A stretch of DNA of 64,000 nt from Thalassotalea eurytherma (lineage in GTDB: Bacteria; Pseudomonadota; Gammaproteobacteria; Enterobacterales; Alteromonadaceae). The stretch lies in NCBI RefSeq assembly GCF_030161415.1, contig NZ_BSSU01000001.1, positions 62,001 to 126,000 of the forward strand, given 5' to 3'. The notes beneath the pieces were generated by a model. That model had not been told where the DNA came from, did not search any database, and saw nothing but the letters and a program-made list of their open reading frames with translations. This document shows, in pieces, positions 44,739-54,882 of the stretch (positions within the stretch are counted from its first letter, which is position 1; the number at the start of each line of letters is the position of its first letter). The position numbers and the translations under genes were made by a program.

Positions 44739-45434
44739 ATGATTGAATTTAATAATGTAAGTAAAACCTACCCTGGTGGGTTTCTCGCTTTAAAGCAAGT
44801 CAGTTTTAAAGTCGGCTCTGGTGAAATGGCCTTTTTAACCGGTCATTCTGGGGCGGGTAAAAGTACGTTATTAAAGTTAATTTCCATGATGGAAAAGCCA
44901 AGTAGCGGCAGTATTAATATTAATGGTACTGAGCTTGCCAATATTAAATACCAAGATATTCCCTACGTTAGGCGTGGAATTGGTATGATTTTCCAAAACC
45001 ATAACTTGCTCATGGATCGCACGGTTTTTGATAATGTAGCCTTACCTCTGGTGATTGAAGGTTTTAGCGCTAAAGAAATTAAAAAGCGTGTTGAAACCGC
45101 ACTAGAAAAAGTCCATTTACTTGATAAAGTTCGTTGCTTTCCATACATGCTCTCGGGCGGTGAACAGCAGCGCGTTGGTATTGCTCGGGCAATTGTTAAT
45201 AAGCCTCCTATCATTCTGGCTGATGAGCCAACAGGTAACCTTGATCCAAAATTATCCTTAGAAATCATTCAATTATTTGAAGACTTTAACGCAGTTGGTG
45301 TTTCTGTTTTAATCGCGACTCATGATTTAGGCCTGATTGCTCGCATGAAATACCGCACCTTAACATTAAAGCAAGGCAATATGATTAATGACGGCGTTGT
45401 TGAAGGTTTAAACCTTGGAGGCGACCATGGCTAA
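44739..45434 (+). CDS. ftsE: Cell-division ABC transporter ATP-binding protein FtsE
   Basis: A 231-residue ABC ATPase that with FtsX controls septal peptidoglycan hydrolases at the divisome. Walker A is [13 protein letters not shown], the signature [15 protein letters not shown], Walker [14 protein letters not shown] and the H-loop ATHD. The start [16 protein letters not shown] is typical. It overlaps ftsX by 8 bp. Confidence 0.96.
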   Translation: MIEFNNVSKTYPGGFLALKQVSFKVGSGEMAFLTGHSGAGKSTLLKLISMMEKPSSGSININGTELANIKYQDIPYVRRGIGMIFQNHNLLMDRTVFDNVALPLVIEGFSAKEIKKRVETALEKVHLLDKVRCFPYMLSGGEQQRVGIARAIVNKPPIILADEPTGNLDPKLSLEIIQLFEDFNAVGVSVLIATHDLGLIARMKYRTLTLKQGNMINDGVVEGLNLGGDHG

Positions 45435-46398
45435 TTCTCATTCTGCTTTAGCGCATCGTCCAACCCTTATACAGAAATTACTGGCACTGCCTGTTCGTCA
45501 TTTACAACAAGCTATTGGCAGTTTGGGGGATTTATGGCGCACACCTTTCACGACAGTAATGACTATTGTTGTGCTAGGTATAAGTTTAACGTTGCCTGCA
45601 ACATTACACGTCTTTGTTAAGAATGCTCAGGCTATTTCTCACCAGTGGAATAGCGCATCGCAAATTACCCTCTATTTGAAACTTTCAACGTCGGATAAAG
45701 CCGCTCAGGCACTTGTCCAACGTGTTAGTCTTTATCCTGAGGTTGATAATGTCGTTTTTATTTCGCCTAAGCAGGCGTTACGAGAATTTAGCCAATCCTC
45801 TGGTTTTGGTGATGCGCTTGGCTATTTAGATAAAAACCCATTGCCAGCAACGCTTTTAGTTACCCCTACTCAACGTCATAGTCAGTCTCAAGCTGCTCAA
45901 GAATTGTTAGCCAAGCTACAAAAAGAACGAGAAGTGGATATTGGCCAACTCGATTTAGAGTGGTTAACCCGCTTAGAAGCGATAGCTCATTTGATTGAAG
46001 ATATTGTTATGTCGGTTGCGTTGCTTCTGTGTACCTCGGTTGTCCTAATTATCGGCAATACCATTCGGTTGCAAATTTTAAATCAACGTCAAACTATTGC
46101 TGTGATGAAGCTTGTTGGCGCTACTGATAGCTTTATCCAACGGCCATTTTTATATTCGGGTATGTGGTACGGAATCTTTGGTGGTTTATTAGCAACCGTG
46201 CTTATATGGCTGCTCGTTAATTATCTATCGAGCGCCATAGCGAAATTAACCGAAGTTTATCAACAGCGCTTTGAGTTGGATGCATTGTCAGGCAATGAAG
46301 TCGGCTTATTGCTGCTATTTGCAATCAGTTTAGGTTTGCTAGGTAGTTATATCTCAGTGAGAAGACACATAAAGGCTATTGAACCGTCTGCTGAGTAA
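45427..46398 (+). CDS. ftsX: Cell-division protein FtsX
   Basis: A 323-residue inner-membrane partner of FtsE. The frame is open from a TTG at 45415, but GGAGG at 45417-45421 sits 5 bp before the ATG at 45427, which is preferred. There is one TM helix near residue 45-65, a periplasmic domain to about 180 (ASQITLYLKLS, then VDNVVFISPKQALREF), then three TM helices with LIIGNTIRLQILNQRQTIAVMK between (the cytoplasmic contact for FtsE). The 3' end overlaps the convergent EAL-like/HDOD gene by 23 bp. Confidence 0.95.
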   Translation: MANSHSALAHRPTLIQKLLALPVRHLQQAIGSLGDLWRTPFTTVMTIVVLGISLTLPATLHVFVKNAQAISHQWNSASQITLYLKLSTSDKAAQALVQRVSLYPEVDNVVFISPKQALREFSQSSGFGDALGYLDKNPLPATLLVTPTQRHSQSQAAQELLAKLQKEREVDIGQLDLEWLTRLEAIAHLIEDIVMSVALLLCTSVVLIIGNTIRLQILNQRQTIAVMKLVGATDSFIQRPFLYSGMWYGIFGGLLATVLIWLLVNYLSSAIAKLTEVYQQRFELDALSGNEVGLLLLFAISLGLLGSYISVRRHIKAIEPSAE

Positions 46399-47602
46399 GC
46401 ATCATGTCATCTGCCCATTCAATTGCTTTTGCATGGGCTTGATAATATTGTTCAAGCGACACATTGAGTGCTTGAACTATTTTTTCTGCTTCTTGCCATA
46501 AGCCTTGTTCTGACTTTCTTGCCAACATTAAGTAACCTGTTAACGTATTCTTTTCACCAAGCAAAGCTGCTTTAATTTCAGGATGAATAGGCAAAATATC
46601 AAGTACCGAATTAAGCTCGTAATTCAGAATGCCATCTATCATCGATAACATACCCGTTAAGAAAGCTTTAGGTGGGTTTTCTTCGTCTTTTTTAAAGTTC
46701 GATATTTGTTCACAAAACTTTGCTCTTACCAATGATACACGCATGATTTCACTAGGTTGTGAATCGCTTAAATCAGATAAGGCGAGCAAAGCTATAAATT
46801 TTTTCAGCTCGACTTCGCCAATATAAATGAGCGCGTGCTTTAACGATGTAATTTCCTGGCTACGACCATAAGTAGGGCTGTTGATAAAGCGCAATAATTT
46901 ATAAGTAAGACCAGGATCTGAGCTGAAAATATCACTGATTTTATCAAAGTCTAAACCTGCTTGGTTTGCTTGTTCTATTAGAGACAAGATACTTTGCTTT
47001 GATGTCGTAACTTTCTTTTGCTTGATCATTTCTGGTCGAGCGAAAAAATAGCCCTGAAATTGAGTAAAACCGAGTAACTTTAACTGAGCAAATTGCTCAG
47101 CAGTTTCAACTTTCTCAGCTAATAATGTCAGATTAAAGGCTTCTAAGCGCCTGATGTAACGACTGATCGTTAACATATTGGTACTAAGTATATCGACTTT
47201 AATAATGTCGACTAAAGGGAAAAAAACATCCCATTTAGGATCAAAGTCATGATCATCTAAGGCAAATTTATAACCTTTATTCTTAAGTTCACGACACGCC
47301 GCCAATAATTCATCACTAATTGGCACATCTTCTAGAATTTCGATGACCACTTTGTTTGGATCGAGAAAGCTTGGAAAGTTTCGAATGAGAGTATCTGCAT
47401 GAAAGTTAATAAACGCTGGAAGATCGCCAGTAACTTTTTCAACACCCATACTTAGATGGTTATTGGTGAGAATGTTAGATGTTGCTTGATCGGGGCAAAT
47501 ATTCGGAAAGTGATTACTTTCACCGTCACGAAACAGTAACTCGTAAGCAACTAACTCTTGGTTAATATCTAAGATAGGTTGTCGTGCTACATAAGAATAC
47601 AA
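46376..47602 (-). CDS. Degenerate EAL plus HDOD domain signalling protein
   Basis: A 408-residue cytosolic protein. The first half is an EAL fold with EAL replaced by ELLFRD (ARQPILDINQELVAYELLFR); KFALDDHDF and FTQFQGYFFARP are retained. Phosphodiesterase activity is therefore doubtful. The second half is an HDOD domain (ILSLIEQANQ, LTYKLLRFINSPTYGR, SLKHALIYIGEVELKKFIAL). This is the YuxH/CdgJ-type architecture, linked in other bacteria to motility or cyclic-di-GMP signalling. It is on the opposite strand between ftsX and rpoH, positions usually adjacent. Confidence 0.9.
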   Translation of the reverse strand: MYSYVARQPILDINQELVAYELLFRDGESNHFPNICPDQATSNILTNNHLSMGVEKVTGDLPAFINFHADTLIRNFPSFLDPNKVVIEILEDVPISDELLAACRELKNKGYKFALDDHDFDPKWDVFFPLVDIIKVDILSTNMLTISRYIRRLEAFNLTLLAEKVETAEQFAQLKLLGFTQFQGYFFARPEMIKQKKVTTSKQSILSLIEQANQAGLDFDKISDIFSSDPGLTYKLLRFINSPTYGRSQEITSLKHALIYIGEVELKKFIALLALSDLSDSQPSEIMRVSLVRAKFCEQISNFKKDEENPPKAFLTGMLSMIDGILNYELNSVLDILPIHPEIKAALLGEKNTLTGYLMLARKSEQGLWQEAEKIVQALNVSLEQYYQAHAKAIEWADDMMLTQQTVQ

Positions 47603-47843
47603 AAAAAGCTACCTCTTCAAATGCTCTTATCGATTAATAACTATGCGAATTTCAGTTTACACAATTTTAGCGGCAAAAACCTAACGATTTATTCAATAAA
47701 TGTTACAAATTAAGGCTATTAATTGATTTTACTTGAAATTATTTTATATGACCCAAGGTCTATTGAGATACATGAAAAATCGACGTAGCAAAAGGGAAAA
47801 TCGCGTGTTATTATCGCGAGTAATCTTATAAACGAGGATCAAA

Positions 47844-48707
47844 ATGAGTAATACGATGCAAACAATGGCGTTAACGGTTCCACAAAGTGGAAGCATTGAA
47901 GCCTATGTACAATCTGCATATAGCATTCCAATGCTCAGCGCGGAACGCGAGCAAGAATTGGCAACTCGTTTACACCAAGACAATGACCTACAAGCGGCAC
48001 AAGAACTGATTATGTCGCACTTGCGTTTCGTTATCCACGTCGCTAAAGGCTACGCTGGTTACGGTTTACCGCAAGCAGACTTAATTCAAGAAGGTAATGT
48101 TGGCTTGATGAAGGCGGTAAAACGCTTTAACCCTGAAGTAGGTGTACGTTTGGTATCTTTTGCTGTGCACTGGATCAAAGCAGAAATTCACGAATTTGTT
48201 TTAAAGAACTGGCGAATTGTTAAAGTTGCAACAACTAAAGCACAACGCAAATTGTTTTTTAACTTACGCAAAAACAAGAAGCGTCTAGGCTGGTTTAGTC
48301 AAGACGAGATCAATAACGTTGCTGAAACACTTGGTGTTTCGGAAAAAGACGTATTGGAAATGGAATCTCGTATGAGTAATCAGGATCAAGCGTTTGAATT
48401 AAGTTCAGATGATGACGATTCTGGCAGTGCTATTGGTAGCTTTTCTCCTGCACAATACTTAGAAGATAAAGGTTCTGATTTGGCGACATTGGTTGAAGAT
48501 GAGAACTATGAAGCACATGCTAATAAACGTTTAGCTAATGCTTTAGTCGCACTTGATGAACGTAGCCAAGATATTGTTAAAACACGTTGGTTAGACGATA
48601 ACAAGGCGACATTGCAAGATCTTGCAGGTAAGTATGGTATTTCCGCTGAACGTGTACGTCAGCTTGAAAAAAATGCACTTGGTAAATTAAAAACTGCATT
48701 AGTTTAG
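47844..48707 (+). CDS. rpoH: RNA polymerase heat-shock sigma factor 32
   Basis: A 287-residue sigma-32. Region 2.1/2.2 is [24 protein letters not shown] and [19 protein letters not shown], followed by [20 protein letters not shown] (regions 2.3/2.4). The RpoH box is [20 protein letters not shown], and the region 4.2 HTH is [21 protein letters not shown] strong CGAGGATCAAA ribosome site precedes the ATG and a strong terminator follows. The 241-bp gap 47603-47843 carries the promoter region; TTGATT and TATATG 16 bp apart around 47720-47750 are one possible sigma-70 pair. Confidence 0.97.
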   Translation: MSNTMQTMALTVPQSGSIEAYVQSAYSIPMLSAEREQELATRLHQDNDLQAAQELIMSHLRFVIHVAKGYAGYGLPQADLIQEGNVGLMKAVKRFNPEVGVRLVSFAVHWIKAEIHEFVLKNWRIVKVATTKAQRKLFFNLRKNKKRLGWFSQDEINNVAETLGVSEKDVLEMESRMSNQDQAFELSSDDDDSGSAIGSFSPAQYLEDKGSDLATLVEDENYEAHANKRLANALVALDERSQDIVKTRWLDDNKATLQDLAGKYGISAERVRQLEKNALGKLKTALV

Positions 48708-48731
48708 TTTTAAGCGGCGCAATTTCATATG

Positions 48732-48765
48732 AAAAAGCCCGGTGATTTCACCGGGCTTTTTTTAT
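48732..48765 (+). terminator. Rho-independent terminator after rpoH
   Basis: A GC-rich hairpin AAAAGCCCGGTG / CACCGGGCTTTT around a 4-base ATTT loop and a long T run, about 25 bp after rpoH. Confidence 0.93.
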
Positions 48766-48834
48766 GGTTCATTTTTTATGAATGGGCCGCATCAAGTTGT
48801 CTTTAAAAAACGACTTTTTGCGACCTGTACTTTG

Positions 48835-51800
48835 CTAAAATGTTGCGGCCTTGCCATCTACTAAAAGGCTTTGTGATGCAACCTTATTGCCCTTTACACG
48901 CTCTACGATGAGGTAGTTTACCGGTACCAGTATCAATGTGATAAACGTCGCAAATAAGATACCGAAGCCTAACGAAATTGCCATTGGAATCAAGAATTGT
49001 GCTTGAGTTGATTTCTCAAATAGTAGCGGCATTAAACCGATGAAGGTTGTTAAACTCGTCAACATAACCGGCCTAAAACGCGACGCACCAGCGGTTAGTA
49101 CAGCGTTGGCTGTTGTTACCCCTTCTTGGCGTTTTTTATTAATAAAATCAACTAAAACAAGAGAGTCGTTCACGACTACGCCAATCAGCGCCAACATACC
49201 AAGTAAGCTAAAGATGGTTAAGTCCATGCCCATTATCCAATGACCAACAAAAGCACCAATTAAGCCAAACGGTATCACGCTCATGACAATGAGTGGTTGA
49301 ATATAAGACTTAAAAGGGATCGCAAGTAACGCATAAATTATAAAAAATACAAAGACTAAGCCCCAACCTAAAGAACCAAATGATTCTCGCTGCTCTTTGG
49401 CTTCTCCCTCAAGTGAGTGATTAATACCTGGGTATTGTGTCACTAAATTATCAAGGAATACTTTAAGATCGGCATTGAGCGTTGTCATATTCGTGCTTTG
49501 CTTATCTATATCTGCCGTGACATTTACCGTACGGTAGCGATCTATCCGGCGGATGGTAGAAGGGCTCTTACCTGGGATCAGCTGTGCGATATGTGATAAC
49601 GGCACTTCGTTACCCGATGGCGTGGCAATTAAAATGTGATTTAGGTCGGCAAGCGAGCGGCGCTCTTCAAGTGGCAGTCGTACCATAACCCTGACATCGT
49701 CACGTCCACGCTGGATACGTTGTACTTGAGCACCAAAATAGGCATTACGCACTTGGCTTGCTACATCTTGCCTTGAAAACCCGAGTGCTTTACCTTGTTG
49801 CGTCAGCTCTATTTGCAACTCTTCTTTGCCGTCAGACAAACTGTCAGCAATATCAAACACTGTGGGGTAATTCGCAAGTTGCACTTTGACTTGATCAGCC
49901 ACTTCTTGAAGCGTTTCAAGTGAGTTACCTGTGAGCTGTACATCGATAGGATCTGATGAGCGACCAATTTCAGCGCGATAAGTCATCGACTCAGCGCCAG
50001 GGATTTCTCCCACTAATTGTCGCCACTCTCTAACCATTTGAGCAGAAGTGATGTCTATTGTTCTGCGCTCAGGAGGAATCAGCTCAAAACGTACACCACC
50101 AACATGAGAAGTACCGCCTCGGCCGCCAGTTGTGGCAAGTACATTCATAATAACGCTTTCACCACTATCTTCGTCAACGTATTTGTTTTGTAGCTCTTCA
50201 GCTTTTGACGCAATATTAATGATATGCATATTGGTCACTTCAAACGGCGTTCCATTTGGCATAGTGAGGTTCAAACGTACTGTTTCACTCGGAATACGAG
50301 GGAAGAAAACAAACTTACTCCAACCGGATGTTAGTAATGCAATAATAATGAGGAATGTGCCGACAAACAGAGAAATAGTTGTTAGCTTGTTCCGCAATGC
50401 TACCGATAGTAACGGTTGATAGAACTTTAAAATGGCACGTTCAAAGCCATCGGCAAAACGTTGCTGTAGCTCTTCAAGTTTGTTTGGTTTAGAAACCTCA
50501 TTGCGCAGTTTAATTTTCTTTAAATGGGCGGGCAGTACAAACTTTGACTCAATTAAAGAGAAAATAAGCACAGGAATAACAACAATGGCGATTTGCGAGA
50601 ACAGTGCACCACGTCGTCCTTCAATAAACAGCATAGGTAAAAAAGCGGTTACTGTCGTTAAAATACCGAAAGTTACCGGCGTAGCAACTTCCTGTGTACC
50701 TTTGATCGCTGCTTCTTCACCAGATTCCGCTTTCCTTAAGTGAGTATAGATATTTTCTCCGGTGACAATGGCGTCATCAACGACAATACCTAGTACTAAG
50801 ATAAAGCCAAATAAGCTCATGATGTTTAGGCTAACACCGAAAAACGGCATGAAAATAAAGGCACCCATAAACGATACCGGTATGCCGATAAACACCCAAA
50901 AAGCGATAGATGGGCGTAAAAATAGCGTCAATAAAAGTAAAACGAGAAAACCACCTTGTAAGGCGCTTGTCGTTAGAGTTGAAATACGGTTTTTAACGAT
51001 TTCTGAATCGTCATCCCAATAACTGATGCCAAAGCCTTCAGGCAAAGAGTCTTGGCGATCATCAATGTACTGCTTTACTTTATCCGCTACATCGATAGCA
51101 CTTTGTTGGCCAATGCGATACACATCGATAAAGGCTGCTTGCTCGCCATTAAAGCGTGTTCGAATAGGTGTTTCTTCAAAGCCATCATCAATGGTAGCAA
51201 CATCTCTAAGCCTAATAATGGTACCGTCAGGTTCTGTTTTTATCGGGATATCAGCAAATTCATCTTTGTAATAGGCTTGCCCTTTTGAACGTAGTAAAAT
51301 ATCACCGCCAGATGAGCGAAGGTTACCTGCTGAAACATCGGTACTAAAACTATTCACCATACGTGATACTTCAGTGATGGTTAAACCATACTGACGTAAT
51401 TGATCTTGCGATAATGTTAAGCTGATTTCGTAGTTTCTTACACCACTTAGATCGAGTTGAGTGACACCAGGTAAACGCAGCAGTTCATCACGAACGACTT
51501 CAGCAAACTCCAATGTTTCTTTTTCGCTGTAGCGACTTGTTACTGTTACTGCGATAACTTCACGTTTACGTTGAGCAAGCGCAATAACCGGCTTTTCAGC
51601 ATCAGCGGGGAAGGTGTTGATGGCATCAACGCGACTCTTAACATCAGAGAGCATTTCGCGAGGATCATAACCGGGTTCAACTTCTATGCGCACAGAAGAG
51701 TTGTTTTCAGAAGAACTACTGACAATTCTATCAATACCTTCAAGGTCTTGAACCGCTTCCTCAACGCGAATGGTGACACCTTTTTCAACATCCTCCGGTG

Positions 51801-51960
51801 TGGCACCGCGCAGAGAGATATTAACCGAAACAACTTCAGAGTCGACCGACGGGAAAACTTCCAATGGTATTTTTAAGGATAACGAACCAAGCCCGATCAC
51901 CAAAATAAACACCATCAATAAGTTTGCGGCGACAGAGTTTTTAGCAAACCATGCAATCAT
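48835..51960 (-). CDS. RND efflux inner-membrane permease (HAE1-like)
   Basis: A 1041-residue proton-driven pump of the AcrB superfamily: 12 TM helices with two large periplasmic loops. Visible marks are the opening MIAWFAKNSVAANLLMVFIL, the SLRGATPEDVEKGV porter motif, the TM4 proton-relay pair in GIVVDDAIVTGENIY and the second-half LALIGVVVNDSLVLVDFIN. The LEVFPSVDSE form places it with RND pumps annotated as efflux permeases of uncertain drug range. Its ATG overlaps the adaptor stop by 1 bp (TAATG). It is the third gene of an outer-membrane factor, adaptor, pump operon. Confidence 0.94.
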   Translation of the reverse strand: MIAWFAKNSVAANLLMVFILVIGLGSLSLKIPLEVFPSVDSEVVSVNISLRGATPEDVEKGVTIRVEEAVQDLEGIDRIVSSSSENNSSVRIEVEPGYDPREMLSDVKSRVDAINTFPADAEKPVIALAQRKREVIAVTVTSRYSEKETLEFAEVVRDELLRLPGVTQLDLSGVRNYEISLTLSQDQLRQYGLTITEVSRMVNSFSTDVSAGNLRSSGGDILLRSKGQAYYKDEFADIPIKTEPDGTIIRLRDVATIDDGFEETPIRTRFNGEQAAFIDVYRIGQQSAIDVADKVKQYIDDRQDSLPEGFGISYWDDDSEIVKNRISTLTTSALQGGFLVLLLLTLFLRPSIAFWVFIGIPVSFMGAFIFMPFFGVSLNIMSLFGFILVLGIVVDDAIVTGENIYTHLRKAESGEEAAIKGTQEVATPVTFGILTTVTAFLPMLFIEGRRGALFSQIAIVVIPVLIFSLIESKFVLPAHLKKIKLRNEVSKPNKLEELQQRFADGFERAILKFYQPLLSVALRNKLTTISLFVGTFLIIIALLTSGWSKFVFFPRIPSETVRLNLTMPNGTPFEVTNMHIINIASKAEELQNKYVDEDSGESVIMNVLATTGGRGGTSHVGGVRFELIPPERRTIDITSAQMVREWRQLVGEIPGAESMTYRAEIGRSSDPIDVQLTGNSLETLQEVADQVKVQLANYPTVFDIADSLSDGKEELQIELTQQGKALGFSRQDVASQVRNAYFGAQVQRIQRGRDDVRVMVRLPLEERRSLADLNHILIATPSGNEVPLSHIAQLIPGKSPSTIRRIDRYRTVNVTADIDKQSTNMTTLNADLKVFLDNLVTQYPGINHSLEGEAKEQRESFGSLGWGLVFVFFIIYALLAIPFKSYIQPLIVMSVIPFGLIGAFVGHWIMGMDLTIFSLLGMLALIGVVVNDSLVLVDFINKKRQEGVTTANAVLTAGASRFRPVMLTSLTTFIGLMPLLFEKSTQAQFLIPMAISLGFGILFATFITLILVPVNYLIVERVKGNKVASQSLLVDGKAATF

Positions 51961-53204
51961 TAGTTAGCCCCCTGCGAAACGTTTTTTGACCCTTTTTCAG
52001 TTTTCTTTGCTTGCGATAGTTTTAACTGCTTGCCACGTTTGCCGTCTTTAGGTTTAGTGTCACCTAAAATACCCACTTTTGTTCCTGAGCTTACTTGACC
52101 TAATGAGGTAATAACGAGCTCTTCTCCGGCGTTTAATCCTTTGTCGATAATCGCTTCATCATTGTTTTGCCACAGAATGTTGATATCTTTCCTAAATAAC
52201 TTTCCATCTTCGACAACATACACATAGCTACCTTGGTAAATGGTATTATTCGGTACAACTAAGGCTTTTTTAATGATGTTACCTTCAATATTGGCTGTCA
52301 GGTATTGACCTATTTTGATTGGCATCGGTTGTTGGTCATTCACGTTGAATGGTTCATTGATCTGTGCAACCACGTAGAGTTGTTGAGATGAGTTATCTAT
52401 TGCCGCTTCTGAGCGAATAACCTCACCTTGCCATTGCTGGTTACCAACAAGAGAGGAGTTAAATACAACACCAATGATATCGGCGGCGTTGTAGGCTTCA
52501 GGTAATGTCATTAGTGACAAATCGTTATTGTTGATCGGTAATCTTATTTCTACATAATCAGTAGCATAGATGCTTGCTAATTCAGTGTTGGTTGAAACCA
52601 CTTGACCCATATCAACATTTTTTGTTAACAAACGACCATTAAACGGTGCGATTATTTGGCTGCGCTCTAATGCGATTTCCTTCACGTCTAGTTGTGCTTG
52701 TGCCGACATTAAACTTGCTTTCGCCGCTTCTAACTGTGGTTTGCGTAGCACCAAATCAGTAGGTTGTTCGCCATTAGCTAAACGATTCCAGTCTGTGAGT
52801 GCTTGCTTACTTCTTGCTTCCTCTTCTGCCAGAGCTTGGCTTGCAGAAAAGACAGCAGCTCGAGCTATTTTAACTTCTGCTTGGTAGTCTCTATCATCGA
52901 GTTTGATCAGTAATTCGCCTTTTTTAAACGTACCGCCTTCACGAAAATTAGGGCTGATATAAAGAATCTGTCCAGATACTTGCGTGACCAATGAGCTTTG
53001 TGTTCTTGGCTTGACGGTACCAAAACTTTCAATGACTACCTGATAGTCTTGTGGCGCCATGGTCTTGGTTTCCACGACTATTTGTGAGCCTTGGCTTATT
53101 CGACCACGCTTCGCTTGAGGTGGATTACTCGTGATAAAAAATATCACTAAAATAGTAGCGGTGACGATAGCGGCGGGTAGTAAATACTTTTTATTGATTT
53201 TCAT
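51960..53204 (-). CDS. RND efflux periplasmic adaptor (membrane fusion protein)
   Basis: A 414-residue adaptor with an N-terminal membrane anchor (YLLPAAIVTATILVIFFIT). Lipoyl halves are VKPRTQSSLVTQVSGQILYI and LERSQIIAPFNGRLLTKNVD around a helical hairpin (about 100-160). Beta-barrel and membrane-proximal domains follow, with VVPNNTIYQGSYVYVVEDGK. The basic C-terminal tail (KPKDGKRGKQLK) is probably periplasmic. It overlaps the outer-membrane factor gene by 14 bp and the pump gene by 1 bp. Confidence 0.93.
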   Translation of the reverse strand: MKINKKYLLPAAIVTATILVIFFITSNPPQAKRGRISQGSQIVVETKTMAPQDYQVVIESFGTVKPRTQSSLVTQVSGQILYISPNFREGGTFKKGELLIKLDDRDYQAEVKIARAAVFSASQALAEEEARSKQALTDWNRLANGEQPTDLVLRKPQLEAAKASLMSAQAQLDVKEIALERSQIIAPFNGRLLTKNVDMGQVVSTNTELASIYATDYVEIRLPINNNDLSLMTLPEAYNAADIIGVVFNSSLVGNQQWQGEVIRSEAAIDNSSQQLYVVAQINEPFNVNDQQPMPIKIGQYLTANIEGNIIKKALVVPNNTIYQGSYVYVVEDGKLFRKDINILWQNNDEAIIDKGLNAGEELVITSLGQVSSGTKVGILGDTKPKDGKRGKQLKLSQAKKTEKGSKNVSQGAN

Positions 53205-54597
53205 TTGTTAACTCGTTCTTAATTAACCCGTCGGTAAAGTCGCCGCCTAATGCAACGTAAAGGTTAATACGGTTGGTAATTAATTGTTTTTTAAGTGAAA
53301 TAACATTGCTTTGAGCATTAAAAGCACGCTCTTGTGCATCAAGTACCGTGGTATAGCTGACGAGACCATTTTGGTACTGTTCAAACGCCAATGTTTGAGC
53401 AATCATCGCGTTTTCTTTTGCAGCTAATGTACTGTTATATTGGGTTTTAATGCTTTTTTCTTGGGTAATACCTTGTTCTATTTCAGCAAAAGCTTGGAAC
53501 ATACTGTCAAGGTAGGCTTGTTCGTTTTGTTTTAGTCTCAGTGCTTGTTGCTCTTCTACTGCTTTTAATTGACCAGCGTTAAACAAAGGTGCGCTGATAC
53601 CGCCAAGCAATGACCATGCTATTGAAGAGCCTGACAGTAAATCATCGAGTTCATTTGCTTGCGTGCCATAACTTCCGCTTAATCGTATACTTGGAAATCG
53701 TTGTTTATGAGCAAAAGCAAGTGCAGCATCCTGAGCCAGTAATTCATACCAGCTTGCTTGTAACGATGGACGTTTCTTAATTAATGTCGAAGGTACGCCG
53801 ATATCAAGATTGTCGAGTAAAATTGGAATATCATTGGCCGCCACTAGCGTGCCTGCCGGGTAATCGCCAACAAGCTGTTCGATTGCAGCGCTTGCTTGTT
53901 GAACACGCGCTTGTTGATTAGCAAGTGACGATAACTCAGCGTTTAAATCGTTTCTTGCTAAATAAACATCGAGAGCTTCATTCAAGCCCTGTTTATAACC
54001 AGAGCTAATGATGTCTAAATTTTCTTTTGATAAATTAACGCGTTGTTTAAATAATGCGTGTAATTGTTGTGCGCTAACTAACTCAAAATAGCTATTTAAG
54101 ACATCAGATATCAGCTGGTTCTTCGCATTTACGTAATTTGCTTTACTTGCCAAATAGGTTAAATGATCTTGTTTTTTCGCATCAGATAGTTTGCCCCAAA
54201 TATCAATTTCATAGCTGACATCAATCGCTAGGCTATTGTTGTTGCTATAACTTGCAGGATCGCCTGACGCTTGTCTTGAGCTGTTTAGTGAGAAATCTAT
54301 TTCTGGCCATAAATCAGCTTTTGAAATATCGACTTGCTGTTCTTGTATCGCTAAGCCATACGCCTGTTGTTTTAGGCTACGGTTATTGCTTAGTGCTTTA
54401 TATACGAGCGCTGCCAGTTGCGGGTTGCTTGTTTGAGATAACCAATGAACATTAACATCTTCACCAAGTTGCGCTTGCTGCCAGTTGCTTGGTAAGTCAG
54501 GGGTTATTGTTGCATTGTTGATGCTAGATTGTGTTGAACACCCAGCGAGCAACACGGCTGCAACCGATAAGGTGGCGATTTGCCGACCAAACTTCAT
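53191..54597 (-). CDS. RND efflux outer-membrane lipoprotein (NodT/OprM type)
   Basis: An outer-membrane TolC-like channel of about 468 residues. The frame begins at ATG 54606; the ATG at 54597 (MKFGRQIATLSVAAVLLAGC) has better AAGG spacing and is preferred. The lipobox LLAGC gives a lipid-anchored start. Two OEP repeats show the typical QEQQVDISKADLWPEIDFSL and FAHKQRFPSIRLSGSYGTQ, with the inner helices LDVYLARNDL and VLDAQERAFNAQSNVISLKK. First gene of the tripartite efflux operon. Confidence 0.93.
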   Translation of the reverse strand: MKFGRQIATLSVAAVLLAGCSTQSSINNATITPDLPSNWQQAQLGEDVNVHWLSQTSNPQLAALVYKALSNNRSLKQQAYGLAIQEQQVDISKADLWPEIDFSLNSSRQASGDPASYSNNNSLAIDVSYEIDIWGKLSDAKKQDHLTYLASKANYVNAKNQLISDVLNSYFELVSAQQLHALFKQRVNLSKENLDIISSGYKQGLNEALDVYLARNDLNAELSSLANQQARVQQASAAIEQLVGDYPAGTLVAANDIPILLDNLDIGVPSTLIKKRPSLQASWYELLAQDAALAFAHKQRFPSIRLSGSYGTQANELDDLLSGSSIAWSLLGGISAPLFNAGQLKAVEEQQALRLKQNEQAYLDSMFQAFAEIEQGITQEKSIKTQYNSTLAAKENAMIAQTLAFEQYQNGLVSYTTVLDAQERAFNAQSNVISLKKQLITNRINLYVALGGDFTDGLIKNELTNENQ

Positions 54598-54757
54598 TAT
54601 TGTCATTACCTTACTTACTATTTTGATTGCATCAGTGTATGTATTTTTTTTGTAGAAAAAACACTATTTACACAACTTTACGTTAACCAGTGAATTTTTG
54701 ATCATTGTATACAAAATTAGCAGAAGGAGTGAACATTGAGAAAGTTGATTAGTGTCT

Positions 54758-54779
54758 AAAGCACGTATAACGTGCTTTT
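54758..54779. promoter_or_regulatory. Palindrome in the divergent efflux/cyclic-di-GMP promoter region
   Basis: AAAGCACGT and ACGTGCTTT flank a 3-base centre (54758-54766, 54770-54778), with a T after it. The 3-base spacing is too tight for a normal terminator loop but normal for a repressor half-site pair. It lies about 160 bp upstream of the efflux operon start and 105 bp upstream of the GGDEF-EAL gene. Function unproven; it could also be a short terminator. Confidence 0.4.
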
Positions 54780-54882
54780 CATGTTTTTTTCACATTTACT
54801 TTACTAAAGGGGTGGTTATGTTGAAGTTTTTTGGTAGACTAACTGCTTAAAAATAATACTAATAAATACGGAATGGCCTTTA

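Noticed and set aside
49040-51967. Several 65-103-codon forward frames inside the RND pump gene
   Set aside because: Opposite-strand shadows of a complete and well-conserved 1041-residue pump gene.
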